DNA of 64,000 nt from Nocardioides islandensis (GCF_015352455.1 NZ_JADKPN010000008.1:153383-217382); one strand, 5' to 3'; shown: positions 9,111 through 17,377, numbered from the stretch's first letter. The notes: generated from the letters alone by a model not told the origin. A program made the numbers and translations.

Positions 9111-9764
9111 ATGACGAACGCCGATCTCACCCACCTCTACTTCCTGCTCGACCGCTCCGGCTCGATGCACACGATCGTCGACGACACCGTCGGCGGCTTC
9201 GACGCCTTCATCGCCGAGCAGCGCAAGACCCCCGGTGAGTGCCGGGTCACGCTCTGCCAGTTCGACGACCACTACGACGAGGTGTACGCCGACCGGCCGA
9301 TCGCCGACGTGCCGTCCCTGGTCCTGGAGCCCCGGGGCACCACCGCGCTGCTCGACGCGATCGCCCGCCTCGTCATCGACGCCGGCAAGCGCCTGGCGGC
9401 GCTGCCCGAGGACCAGCGGCCCGGCACGGTCGTCGTGGGGATCATGACCGACGGCATGGAGAACGCCAGCCGTGAGTGGACGCACCCGCAGGTCAAGGAG
9501 CTGATCGAGCGGCAGACCCGCGACTACCAGTGGCAGTTCCTGTACCTCGGCGCCGACCAGGACGCCATCGAGGTCGGCATGAGCATCGGTGTCGGCGCGG
9601 GGCACTCCGTGACCTACGGGCGCGGCAACGTCAAGCAGGCGCTGGCGGCGACCGCGGCCAACGTGTCGTCGTACCGCCGGGCCCGGGCCGCCGGCGTGCC
9701 GGCTCCCGCGGCCGCCGCGATGAGCGAATTCAGCGAGGAGCAGCGCCGGGAGGCGTCCCAGTAG
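9111..9764 (+). CDS. VWA-domain protein
   Basis: A 217-residue, soluble, single von Willebrand A domain. The metal-ion-dependent adhesion site is complete: DRSGS at 14-18, a conserved Thr in RGTTALLDAI, and MTDGMEN for the third loop. No signal peptide or membrane helix, so cytosolic. A good ribosome site (AAGGAG) precedes the ATG. It probably forms an operon with the HTH-like gene upstream. The stop TAG lies in the first unit of a 12-bp tandem repeat, and the last 35 bp are antisense to the next gene. Confidence 0.85.
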   Translation: MTNADLTHLYFLLDRSGSMHTIVDDTVGGFDAFIAEQRKTPGECRVTLCQFDDHYDEVYADRPIADVPSLVLEPRGTTALLDAIARLVIDAGKRLAALPEDQRPGTVVVGIMTDGMENASREWTHPQVKELIERQTRDYQWQFLYLGADQDAIEVGMSIGVGAGHSVTYGRGNVKQALAATAANVSSYRRARAAGVPAPAAAAMSEFSEEQRREASQ

Positions 9765-10062
9765 CCGGCCCAGTAGTCGGGCCAGTAGCCGGGCCAGTAG
9801 TTGGCCCAGTGGCCGGGGGGCTGGACGTCGCCTCGTCCTCCGGGGCGGCCGGCTCGTCGCCGAAGACTCCCGCCTCGCGGTTGGCCTGCGTCTTGCGCAG
9901 CTGCTTGACGAAGCTGAAGGCCAGGAAGACCACGGCCAGGGCCAGGAACGCGAAGACGAGGAGGGCGGTGCCGCCGGCGACGACGTCGTTGTCGGCCGGC
10001 ACCGGGTCGGGGTTGTTGCCGTCGGCGAGCCGGAGCAACGGCGCGAGCAGTGCGGTGGCCAT
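9730..10062 (-). CDS. Small single-pass membrane protein with repetitive tail
   Basis: A 110-residue protein: one hydrophobic helix (about 30-52), a short basic cytosolic segment (KQLRKTQANRE), then an acidic Pro-rich stretch and a C-terminal tail of Gly/Pro/Thr/Ala repeats (about GPATGPTT). The tail is the minus-strand reading of the 12-bp tandem repeat at 9758-9817, so its length may vary between strains. It lies between mca and the convergent VWA gene. No known family recognised. Confidence 0.65.
   Translation of the reverse strand: MATALLAPLLRLADGNNPDPVPADNDVVAGGTALLVFAFLALAVVFLAFSFVKQLRKTQANREAGVFGDEPAAPEDEATSSPPATGPTTGPATGPTTGPATGTPPGAAPR
9758..9817. repeat. 12-bp tandem repeat, five units, starting at a stop codon
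   Basis: Five units of consensus CCAGTAGCCGGG. The TAG of unit 1 is the stop of the VWA gene, and units 2-4 repeat TAG in the same frame. The same repeat, also with five units and again beginning at a Gln-stop, occurs at 18403-18462. Confidence 0.85.
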
Positions 10063-10103
10063 GAGGCCATTCTCCCTCTCGCCGGGCCAGGCCGGGAACC
10101 GGG

Positions 10104-10988
10104 TCAGCGATCCGGGGTGACGCCGGCGAAGAGGTCGTCCTCGGGGATCGAGGTCTCCACGTGGCTGGTGACCAGCTCGTAGTCCTCGGTCCCCCAGGCG
10201 GTCTGCTGGATCTCGCGCGGCACCACGAACCACGGCCCGTCCGGGTCGATCTGCGTGGCGTGCGCCATCAGCGCCTGGTCGCGCACGCCGAAGTAGTCGC
10301 CGCACGGGATCCGCGTGGTGACCCGCGCGTCCCACTCGGGGTCGGGCTTCCAGTCCTCGAGCCGCTCCGCGTAGGGCGACTCGAGGCCGTGCTCGAGCAT
10401 CGCCTCGTGGATGGCGATCATCTTGGGACGGTTCCAGTTGTGGGAGTAGTAGAGCTTGAGCGGCTGCCACGGCTCGCCGGCATCGGGGTACCTCTCCGGG
10501 TCGCCCGACGCCTCGAACGCCGCCACCGACACCTCGTGGCAGCGGATGTGGTCGGGGTGCGGGTAGCCGCCCTTCTCGTCGTACGTCGTCACGACGTGCG
10601 GCTTGAAGGAGCGCATCAGCCGGACCAGCCGCTCGGCCGACTCCTCGAGCGGCACCAGGGCGAAGCAGCCCTCGGGCAGCGGCGGCTTGGGGTCGCCCTC
10701 GGGCCAGCCCGAGTCCACGAACCCCAGCCAGTCCTGGGTGACGCCGAGGATGTCGCGGGCCCGCTCCATCTCCTGGCGGCGCACCTCGGCGATGTTGGCC
10801 GCGATGTCGGGTCGGTCCATCTTCGGGTTCAGGATCGAGCCCCGCTCGCCGCCGGTGCAGGTGACCACGTGCACGTCGACGCCCTGGGCGACGTACATGG
10901 CCGTCGTCGCCGCGCCCTTGCTCGACTCGTCGTCGGGGTGGGCGTGCACGTGCATCAGCCGGAGTCCGTTGGGTGGCGCATTGGTCAC
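10104..10988 (-). CDS. mca: Mycothiol S-conjugate amidase
   Basis: Zn-dependent amidase that cleaves mycothiol adducts of toxins to a mercapturic acid plus GlcN-inositol, in the cytosol. The 294-residue product has the LmbE/PIG-L metal motif HAHPDDE (15-21), the second block GGYPHPDHIRCHEV, and family segments LGFVDSGWPEGD and YSHNWNRPKM. The length agrees with Rv1082 (about 288). Its presence shows that the organism makes mycothiol. GTG start at 10988; a -10 (TACACT) lies 7 nt upstream, so the message is probably leaderless. The divergent DUF4307 gene starts only 19 bp away. Confidence 0.95.
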   Translation of the reverse strand: MTNAPPNGLRLMHVHAHPDDESSKGAATTAMYVAQGVDVHVVTCTGGERGSILNPKMDRPDIAANIAEVRRQEMERARDILGVTQDWLGFVDSGWPEGDPKPPLPEGCFALVPLEESAERLVRLMRSFKPHVVTTYDEKGGYPHPDHIRCHEVSVAAFEASGDPERYPDAGEPWQPLKLYYSHNWNRPKMIAIHEAMLEHGLESPYAERLEDWKPDPEWDARVTTRIPCGDYFGVRDQALMAHATQIDPDGPWFVVPREIQQTAWGTEDYELVTSHVETSIPEDDLFAGVTPDR

Positions 10989-10995
10989 GGATGGG

Positions 10996-11001
10996 AGTGT
11001 A
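10996..11001 (-). promoter_or_regulatory. Leaderless -10 (TACACT) of mca
   Basis: TACACT on the minus strand sits 7 nt before the GTG at 10988. The 19-bp gap to the divergent gene leaves no room for a conventional leader on either side. Confidence 0.5.
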
Positions 11002-11007
11002 GGGACC

Positions 11008-11409
11008 GTGACCGACGCGCCTCCTGCCGACTTGGCGGACCGCTACGGACGGCCCGATCCCTGGCGGCGTACGGCGGTGATCATCGGCTCGGGCCTGGTC
11101 GGGGTGCTCGGGCTGGGCTGGCTGGCCTGGGCGACGCTCTTCCACGCGAGCCCGGCGGTGAGCTCGGAGCTGGTCGGCTTCGTGGTCGTCGACGACCACG
11201 CCGTGACGGCACGCATCGACGTGGTGCTCCGCGGGAGCCCGGACGCCACCTGCCAGGTGCGCGCGATCGCGGCCGACCACACCGTCGTCGGTGAGGCGAG
11301 CTTCACCCCGCAGGCCGGTCGCAACGAGGTCGACGTCCGCACCGAACGCCGCGCGAGCGCGGTCGAGAACGTGGGCTGCACCACCCCTGACCAGCACCGA
11401 CCCCGCTGA
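11008..11409 (+). CDS. DUF4307 family membrane protein
   Basis: A 133-residue protein with a short cytosolic N-terminus (ADRYGRPDPWRR), one membrane helix (about 24-46) and an extracytoplasmic domain with two cysteines (in ATCQVRAIA and VGCTTP) that could form a disulfide. It matches DUF4307 proteins that sit next to mca and greA in actinobacteria (Rv1081c). Function unknown. The GTG at 11008 was chosen because it lies 19 bp from the divergent mca start; the upstream in-frame extension is antisense to mca. Confidence 0.82.
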   Translation: MTDAPPADLADRYGRPDPWRRTAVIIGSGLVGVLGLGWLAWATLFHASPAVSSELVGFVVVDDHAVTARIDVVLRGSPDATCQVRAIAADHTVVGEASFTPQAGRNEVDVRTERRASAVENVGCTTPDQHRPR

Positions 11410-11611
11410 AGGCGTTCTGCCGTCGGCGGGTCTTTCGTCCTCCTCTTTGCTAACGTGGAGTCTCCGAACCACCCCGTGGCTGCCCCCGTGACGGCACGAG
11501 AAACCGGTCGAGCAGCCGCCGGAGGCTGAACGATCATTCCCACCCCGAGTTCGGTCCACGATCCGCAAGGACGGCCCTCGGGCCCGTTCCCCCGCAGTAC
11601 AGGAGATTCCG
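11410..11611 (+). promoter_or_regulatory. Long structured leader upstream of greA
   Basis: A -10-like TAACGT (11451-11456) would start a leader of about 150 nt, long for this window. Predicted pairing: an outer helix of 8 bp (11459-11466 with 11520-11527, one G-U); inside it the hairpin CCAC-ccc-GTGG (11469-11479), then a helix CTGC/GCAG (11480-11483 with 11512-11515) enclosing CGTG-acgg-CACG. That is a three-way junction. A further hairpin, GGCC-ctc-GGGCC, lies near 11574-11585, and an AGGAG ribosome site precedes the ATG. I recognise no known riboswitch class. Confidence 0.5.
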
Positions 11612-12106
11612 ATGACGCAGCCCGTCCAGGACAAGATCTGGCTCACCCAGGAGGCCTACGACAAGCTCAAGGCCGAGCTGGAGAACCTGAGCGGTCCCGT
11701 GCGCCAGGAGATCATCGAGCGCATCAGTGCCGCCCGCGACGAGGGTGACCTCAAGGAGAACGGCGGCTACCACGCCGCCAAGGACGAGCAGGGCAAGGTC
11801 GAGGCGCGCATCCGCCAGCTCGAGGACATGCTCCGCCGCGCCGAGGTCGGCGAGACCCCCGAGGACAACGGCATCGTCGAGCCGGGCATGAAGGTCACCT
11901 ACAAGTTCGCCGGCGACGCCGACGAGAACACCTTCCTGCTGGGCAACAAGGCCCTCGAGGACGGCACCATCGACGTCTTCTCCCCCGAGTCACCCCTCGG
12001 CTCGGCCATCCTCGGCGCCAAGGTCGGCGACCGGGTCAGCTACACCGCGCCGTCCGGCAAGAGCATGACCGTCGAGATCACCGACGCGACCCCGTACCAC
12101 GCGTAA
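11612..12106 (+). CDS. greA: Transcription elongation factor GreA
   Basis: Binds the secondary channel of RNA polymerase and stimulates cleavage of backtracked RNA. The 164-residue protein has the N-terminal coiled-coil with the acidic tip (ARDEGDLKENGGYHAAKDEQ, in which the Asp and Glu coordinate catalytic magnesium) and the C-terminal FKBP-like globular domain (SPLGSAILGAKVGDRVSY). Length is normal for actinobacteria. It follows mca-DUF4307 as in Mycobacterium. It has its own promoter with an unusually long leader, and a short hairpin at 12106-12120 separates it from the convergent ilvA. Confidence 0.95.
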   Translation: MTQPVQDKIWLTQEAYDKLKAELENLSGPVRQEIIERISAARDEGDLKENGGYHAAKDEQGKVEARIRQLEDMLRRAEVGETPEDNGIVEPGMKVTYKFAGDADENTFLLGNKALEDGTIDVFSPESPLGSAILGAKVGDRVSYTAPSGKSMTVEITDATPYHA

Positions 12107-12120
12107 CCAGCTGCGCTGGT
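12106..12120. terminator. Possible bidirectional terminator between greA and ilvA
   Basis: ACCAGC-tgc-GCTGGT forms a perfect 6-bp stem with a triloop right at the greA stop, between two convergent genes. No T-run. It is followed by TCGAGGA and looks like a decayed copy of the dispersed hairpin repeat found elsewhere in the window. Confidence 0.4.
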
Positions 12121-12126
12121 CGAGGA

Positions 12127-13344
12127 CTACACGAAGACCTCGTAGCCCTGCTCCCGCAGGCGGCCGATCACCCGCTCGGAGTGCTCGGGGCCGCGCGTCT
12201 CGAGCTGCACGAGCACCTCGACCTCGTCGAGGTGCAGCTCGGGCGAGTTGCGTTCGTGGGTGACCTCGATGACGTTCGCCGCGACACCGGCGAGCTCGGC
12301 GAGCAGGGTGGCCAGGCCGCCCGGGACGTCGGGGATGTGCACGCGCATGCTGAGGTACCTCCCCGCGGCGGCCATGCCCTGACGGATCACCTTCCCGAGC
12401 AGCAACGGGTCGATGTTGCCGCCGCTGAGCACCACGACGGCGGGCGTGGCGAACCGCGTCGCGTCGTCCAGGAACGCCGCGACGCCGGCGGCCCCCGCCG
12501 GCTCGACCACCTGCTTGGCGCGCTCGGCGACCGCGAGCACGGCGCGCGACAGCTGCTCCTCGGAGACCGTCAGCATGTCGTCGACGTACTCCTGCACCGC
12601 GTGGAACGGGATGTCACCCGGCCGGCCCACGGCGATGCCGTCGGCGATGGTGCGCATCTGCTCGAGCTGGACGGGGTGGCCGCCGGCGAGCGAGGGCGGG
12701 TACGCCGCGGCGCCGGCCGCCTGCACGCCGACGAGCCGGACGTCGGGGCGCTTGCTCTTGACCGCGATCGCGATCCCGGCCAGCAGCCCGCCTCCGCCCG
12801 TGGGCACCACGACCGTCTTCACGTCAGGCACCTGCTCGAGGATCTCCAGGCCGCACGTCCCCTGGCCGGCCACGATGTCGACGTGGTCGAACGGGTGGAT
12901 CAGCACCGCGCCGGTGCGGTCGGCGAACTCGCGGGCGGCGACGAGCGCCTGGTCGAGGTACTGGCCGTGGAAGACGACGTCCGCGCCGTACCCCTGCGTC
13001 GCCCGGATCTTCGGGATCGGCGCGCCCTCCGGCATGAACACCGTGGACTTGATGCCGAGCAGGCTGGCCGACAGCGCGACCCCCTGGGCGTGGTTGCCGG
13101 CGGACGCCGCCACGACGCCGTTCGCGCGCTCGGCCTCGGTGAGCCGGGAGATGCGGTAGTAGGCGCCGCGCGTCTTGAACGAGCCGGTGCGCTGCAGGTT
13201 CTCCAGCTTGAGGTAGACGTCACCACCGGCGTCGGTGGACAGCCAGCGCGAACGCTCCATCGGCGTACGCACCGTGACGGTCTCCAGGACCTCCCGAGCG
13301 GCCTCGATGTCGGCGAGGGTGACGTCAGCGGTCGGGTCGATCAT
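12127..13344 (-). CDS. ilvA: Threonine ammonia-lyase
   Basis: PLP enzyme converting threonine to 2-oxobutanoate and ammonia, the first step of isoleucine synthesis. The 405-residue product has the PLP lysine in GSFKTRGAYY (Lys57), the Gly-rich phosphate loop PTGGGGLLAG and the serine-rich AGNHAQGVA. A single C-terminal ACT-like domain (from about 325, MRVHIPDVPGGLATLL) suggests allosteric control; the shorter, single-ACT form is the one common in actinobacteria. It overlaps the stop of the upstream PerM gene in ATGA, so it is translationally coupled to a transporter. Confidence 0.92.
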   Translation of the reverse strand: MIDPTADVTLADIEAAREVLETVTVRTPMERSRWLSTDAGGDVYLKLENLQRTGSFKTRGAYYRISRLTEAERANGVVAASAGNHAQGVALSASLLGIKSTVFMPEGAPIPKIRATQGYGADVVFHGQYLDQALVAAREFADRTGAVLIHPFDHVDIVAGQGTCGLEILEQVPDVKTVVVPTGGGGLLAGIAIAVKSKRPDVRLVGVQAAGAAAYPPSLAGGHPVQLEQMRTIADGIAVGRPGDIPFHAVQEYVDDMLTVSEEQLSRAVLAVAERAKQVVEPAGAAGVAAFLDDATRFATPAVVVLSGGNIDPLLLGKVIRQGMAAAGRYLSMRVHIPDVPGGLATLLAELAGVAANVIEVTHERNSPELHLDEVEVLVQLETRGPEHSERVIGRLREQGYEVFV

Positions 13345-14747
13345 GGGTTCCCTTCCTCCGGCGGGTCTGACGGTGGAGCTGATGGATCGGTCCCCCGTCG
13401 GTTGCCGTAGCCCGGGTCGCGCTCCTCCGGCTCGACCGGGGCGCCCTCGTCGTCGGTGACGACGTCGGGTGGTCGCTCGCCGTCGGCGTCGTAGTCGCGC
13501 TCGAGCTCCTCCTCCGGATCATCCCCGGGCCTGGTGTTCGCGGCCAGGTGCTGGGCCACCGCGTTGCCGGTCGCGGCCAGCGGAACGGCGATCAGGGCGC
13601 CGGGGATGCCGGCCACCACGACGCCGATGCCGATCGCGACGATCACGCCGAGCGGGTGCACCGAGACGAACCGGCCCATCAGGAAGGGCTGCAGCACGTG
13701 CCCTTCGATCTGCTGCACGAGGACGACGCCGCCGAGCATGAACAGCGCCGTGATCGGGCCCTGGTCGACGAGCGCGACCATGACGGCGACCGTCCCGGCG
13801 ACGAACGCCCCCACCATCGGCACGAAGGCGCCGAGGAAGACCAGCACGCCGATGGCCATCACGAACGGGACGCCGAGGATGGTGGCCACGATCATCACGC
13901 CGAGCGCGTCCGTGGCCGCGACGATCACCGTGGCCCGCACGAACTGGGTCAGCGACACCCAGGCCACCCGGCCGGAGCCGTCGACCAGGACGCGGCTGGC
14001 CCGCGGCGAGAGCCGCACGAACCAGGCCCAGATCCGCTCGCCGTCGGCGAGGAAGAAGTACGTCGAGAACAGCACGATGAAGAAGCCGGCGAGCACGTGC
14101 CCGACCGCGGTGCCGACCTCCGAGAGCTTGGAGAAGATCTCGCCGTCCTTGGCGAAGTTGCTCACTCCCTCCTGCGCGCGATCCAGGTAGTCGTTGATCT
14201 GGCTGTCGCTGGCGTGCAGGGGGCCGTTCTTGAGCCAGTCGGTGATCTGCGCGACGCCTTCACTCACCGAGTCGGCCAGGTCCTGGGCGCCGTTGGCGAC
14301 CTGGTTGCCGGCCACCGTCAGCAGGGTCACGACCGAACCGATCACGACGATGACCATCAGCCCCGCGGCCAGGCCGCGAGGCACCCCGCGGCGGGTCATC
14401 GCACTGACCACCGGCTCCACCAGTGCCGCGATGAACATCGCCACGACCACCGGCAGCACGATGACCATCAGGAAGCCGAGCATGCGGGCGATGAGGTACG
14501 CCGCGGCGGCGATCACCAGGAACCGCCAGGCCCACGCGGCCGTCAGGTCGACCCCCCACGGCACGTGCGCCCGGGAGAAGTTCGAGGACCCGGCGACCAC
14601 CGGCTCCGGGGGCTGGGAGGTGCGGCGCTCGGCGCGCAGCTGGGAGATCTGGTGCCACTGCTGGGCGATGCGCCCGGTCAGCCGTTCACCGGACCCGTCG
14701 TCGCCGACGCCGTCCTCGAGGTCGTCGTCGCGCGAGGTGTCTGACAC
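13341..14747 (-). CDS. AI-2E family (PerM/TqsA-type) membrane transporter
   Basis: A 468-residue protein with about eight predicted helices. The central domain (residues about 70-390) has the family pattern: an N-terminal hydrophobic pair, a long extracellular loop, and the C-terminal motif region GIPGALIAVPLAAT. N- and C-terminal extensions are acidic and charged. Family members export small molecules or act in sodium/proton exchange; the substrate here is unknown. Coupling to ilvA (ATGA) suggests amino-acid or keto-acid export, which is inference. The GTG at 14747 follows TAGCCT by 6 nt. Confidence 0.85.
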   Translation of the reverse strand: MSDTSRDDDLEDGVGDDGSGERLTGRIAQQWHQISQLRAERRTSQPPEPVVAGSSNFSRAHVPWGVDLTAAWAWRFLVIAAAAYLIARMLGFLMVIVLPVVVAMFIAALVEPVVSAMTRRGVPRGLAAGLMVIVVIGSVVTLLTVAGNQVANGAQDLADSVSEGVAQITDWLKNGPLHASDSQINDYLDRAQEGVSNFAKDGEIFSKLSEVGTAVGHVLAGFFIVLFSTYFFLADGERIWAWFVRLSPRASRVLVDGSGRVAWVSLTQFVRATVIVAATDALGVMIVATILGVPFVMAIGVLVFLGAFVPMVGAFVAGTVAVMVALVDQGPITALFMLGGVVLVQQIEGHVLQPFLMGRFVSVHPLGVIVAIGIGVVVAGIPGALIAVPLAATGNAVAQHLAANTRPGDDPEEELERDYDADGERPPDVVTDDEGAPVEPEERDPGYGNRRGTDPSAPPSDPPEEGNP

Positions 14748-14753
14748 GCGGCC

Positions 14754-14759
14754 AGGCTA
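14754..14759 (-). promoter_or_regulatory. Leaderless -10 (TAGCCT) of the PerM-ilvA operon
   Basis: TAGCCT on the minus strand lies 6 nt before the GTG at 14747, implying transcription from the start codon. Confidence 0.5.
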
Positions 14760-14784
14760 GTGCCCGTGCCGCGGCGGGCCGGGG

Positions 14785-16143
14785 TCAGTCGCCGGCGAGG
14801 TGCCGCACGAGGCGGTACGCCGCCTCGGGGTGCTTCTCGACGAGGAGGCCGGCCGCGGCCAGCACGTAGTCGCGGTCCACGACGACCCTGGGTGCCCGGG
14901 GCAGCTGCCAGCCGCCCTCGACCTCGCCGACGCTGCCGGCGAGGACGCGCTCCTCGACGCCGGGCCGGCCGTGCCGGAGCACGCCGCCCGACCCCACGAG
15001 CAGGTCGACCTCGCGGAGGTCCTTGCCGGTGCGTTCCACGACGCGGCCGTCGGGTCCCACGACGACCTGGCTGCGGCCGGCGTGCCGGCGCAGGGCCAGG
15101 CTCACCGCCGCCCGGGCGATGGCCTCGTCCTCGGCGTACTCCTCGTCGGTCCGCGGCAGGAACCCCGGGTCGGCATGCCGCACCACGGCCGCCCCGGCGA
15201 GGTCGTCGAGCCCGGCCGCGGCGACCGTGGACGTGGCCGACCAGCGCATGCCGAGATCGCCCTCGACGGTACGGGTGACGGGTGTGGTGGCGACGACCTC
15301 GCGGGAGAGGTTCGCCTCCTCGGGGTCGAGCCGGACCACCGAGTGCACGTCGGTGGTCGCGCCGCCGACGTCGACGACCACCACGTCGCCGGCGGTCTGC
15401 GCCAGCACCTCCACACCGGTCAGCACGACGTCCGGCGTCGCACCGGTGACCATCGCGGTGAAGTCGGCCCGCTCGCTCAGGTGCTTGCCGCCGATGACGT
15501 GGGCCAGGAACATCTCCCGGATCGCCCTGCGGGCGGACTCGGGGGCGAGGACGCCGATGCGGGGCACGACGTTGTCGGCGACGACGTACGGCAGGCCGGC
15601 CAGCGCCTCCTCGACCTCCGGCCGGGCGTCGGCGTTGCCGGCGAACACGACCGGCCCGCTCCAGCCGCCGGCGACGATCCCCTGCGCGGCCCCCACGACG
15701 ACCCGCGTGTTCCCGCCGTCGGTCCCCCCGGTCAGCAGCACCACGTCCGGTCGGGTCGTGTGTCCCAGGACGCGCCACTGCGCGTCCTCAGGCACACGAC
15801 CCGCAGCGGCGACGACCTCGACCACCCGTCCACCGCTGGAGAGGGCGACGCGGCGGCCGGCCTCGGCGGTGACCAGCTCCTCGTTGCCGACGACCGCGAT
15901 CCGCAGGCCGCCACCGGCCGAGGAGCACGCCAGGACGTCGGCGCCGGCGGCCCGCGGGTCGGCGTCGACGAGCGCGGCCAGGCAGGCGTCGTACCCGTCC
16001 AGCACGTCGGTGTCGATCGTCGTCGGGTGCGAGGCCTGGGCGACGATCCGGCCGGCCGTCAGGTCGACGAGCGCGGCCTTGGTGAACGTCGACCCGAAGT
16101 CGACGCAGATGGTGACCTCAGGCGAGGGCACGGTCGAGGTCAC
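14785..16143 (-). CDS. Glutamate mutase L (MutL/GlmL)-type ASKHA ATPase
   Basis: A 452-residue protein of the actin/hexokinase/Hsp70 ATPase fold. N-terminal phosphate-1 loop CVDFGSTFTKAALVDL, adenosine-type motifs VVLLTGGTDGGN and VVVVDVGGATTDVHS, and LLVGSGGVLRHG near the C-terminus. The family is named for a protein encoded with the B12-dependent glutamate mutase subunits in clostridia and thought to help that enzyme. No mutase subunit gene is visible here. It overlaps metB by 26 bp on the same strand, so it is made from the metB transcript. Its client or partner is unknown. Confidence 0.82.
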   Translation of the reverse strand: MTSTVPSPEVTICVDFGSTFTKAALVDLTAGRIVAQASHPTTIDTDVLDGYDACLAALVDADPRAAGADVLACSSAGGGLRIAVVGNEELVTAEAGRRVALSSGGRVVEVVAAAGRVPEDAQWRVLGHTTRPDVVLLTGGTDGGNTRVVVGAAQGIVAGGWSGPVVFAGNADARPEVEEALAGLPYVVADNVVPRIGVLAPESARRAIREMFLAHVIGGKHLSERADFTAMVTGATPDVVLTGVEVLAQTAGDVVVVDVGGATTDVHSVVRLDPEEANLSREVVATTPVTRTVEGDLGMRWSATSTVAAAGLDDLAGAAVVRHADPGFLPRTDEEYAEDEAIARAAVSLALRRHAGRSQVVVGPDGRVVERTGKDLREVDLLVGSGGVLRHGRPGVEERVLAGSVGEVEGGWQLPRAPRVVVDRDYVLAAAGLLVEKHPEAAYRLVRHLAGD

Positions 16144-17281
16144 CGAGCAGGTCGTCGATGGTCTCGATGCCGACGGAGAGGCGCACCAGGTCGGCCGGTA
16201 CCTCGAGGGCGGTGCCCGACACCGACGCGTGGGTCATCCGGCCGGGGTGCTCGATGAGGCTCTCCACGCCGCCGAGCGACTCGCCCAGCGTGAACACCTC
16301 GGTCCTGCCGCACACGTCCACGGCGTGCTGCTCGCCACCGGTGACCGTGAACGACACGATGCCGCCGTACCGCTTCATCTGCTTCGCGGCCACGTCGTGG
16401 CCGGGATGCTCGGGCAGGCCCGGGTAGTAGACGCGCGAGACCGCCTCGTGCCCGGTCAGGAACTCCACGACCTTCTCGGCGTTGTCGCAGTGGCGGTCCA
16501 TCCGCACGCCGAGCGTCTTCAGCCCGCGCAGCACCAGCCAGGAGTCGAACGGCCCGGCCACCCCGCCCATGGCGTTCTGGTGGAAGGCGATCTGCTCGGC
16601 CAGGTCGAGGTCCTTGACGACGACGGCGCCGCCGACGACGTCGGAGTGCCCGCCGGCGTACTTGGTCGTGGAGTGCAGCACCACGTCGGCGCCGAGGGTG
16701 AGCGGCGTCTGGAGGTACGGCGTGGCGAAGGTGTTGTCGACCACCAGCAGCGCGCCGGCCTCGTGGGCGATGGTGGCCAGCGCCTCGATGTCGCCGATGT
16801 TCAGCAGCGGGTTGGTCGGCGTCTCGACCCAGACGAGCCTGGTCTCGCCGGGGCGGATCGCCGCCCGTACCGCGTCCAGGTCGGAGGCCGGCGCCGGGTC
16901 GTGGTGCAGCCCCCACTCGGTCGCGACCTTGTCGAACAGTCGGAAGGTGCCGCCGTACGCGTCGTCGGGAAGCAGCGCGTGGTCGCCCGGACGGCACAGC
17001 GCCCGGATGACCGTGTCCTCGGCGGCCAGGCCGCTGGCGAACGCGAACCCGCGCTCGCCCTCCTCCAGCGCCGCGATGTTGCCCTCCAGGGCGGAGCGCG
17101 TGGGGTTGCCGGAGCGGCTGTACTCGTAGCCGCCGCGCAGCCCGCCCACGCCGTCCTGCTTGTAGGTGCTGGTCGCGTAGATCGGCGGGATCACCGACCC
17201 GGTCGCCGCGTCGGGCTCGTAGCCGGCGTGGATGGCCCGGGTCTCGAAGCCGCCCTTCGTCCGATGCTCTTGATGGGTCAC
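16118..17281 (-). CDS. metB: Cystathionine gamma-synthase
   Basis: PLP enzyme of transsulfuration, making cystathionine from an activated homoserine and cysteine. 387 residues; PLP lysine Lys207 in LHSTTKYAGGHSD, with conserved YEYSRSGNPTR, DDAYGGTFRL and SLGGVESLIEHP. Cystathionine gamma-lyase has nearly the same sequence, so the direction of the reaction is not certain. Position next to greA and mca matches Rv1079. The GTG at 17281 is preceded at 7 nt by TAGCGT. It is the first gene of an operon with the MutL-type ATPase. Confidence 0.9.
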   Translation of the reverse strand: MTHQEHRTKGGFETRAIHAGYEPDAATGSVIPPIYATSTYKQDGVGGLRGGYEYSRSGNPTRSALEGNIAALEEGERGFAFASGLAAEDTVIRALCRPGDHALLPDDAYGGTFRLFDKVATEWGLHHDPAPASDLDAVRAAIRPGETRLVWVETPTNPLLNIGDIEALATIAHEAGALLVVDNTFATPYLQTPLTLGADVVLHSTTKYAGGHSDVVGGAVVVKDLDLAEQIAFHQNAMGGVAGPFDSWLVLRGLKTLGVRMDRHCDNAEKVVEFLTGHEAVSRVYYPGLPEHPGHDVAAKQMKRYGGIVSFTVTGGEQHAVDVCGRTEVFTLGESLGGVESLIEHPGRMTHASVSGTALEVPADLVRLSVGIETIDDLLGDLDRALA

Positions 17282-17288
17282 CCGGACG

Positions 17289-17294
17289 ACGCTA
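17289..17294 (-). promoter_or_regulatory. Leaderless -10 (TAGCGT) of metB
   Basis: TAGCGT on the minus strand lies 7 nt before the GTG at 17281. Confidence 0.5.
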
Positions 17295-17377
17295 TCGCCG
17301 TAAGAGTTCTGTCATCCGCCCGGGCGGAACGAACGGCGGTGCCGGGTGGTTCAGTAGGTGAACCCGAAGGAGGATCC

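Noticed and set aside
11410..11611. Known riboswitch (SAM, cobalamin, TPP, ydaO) upstream of greA
   Set aside because: I could not match any of the conserved cores of these classes to the sequence; only a generic three-way junction is supported.
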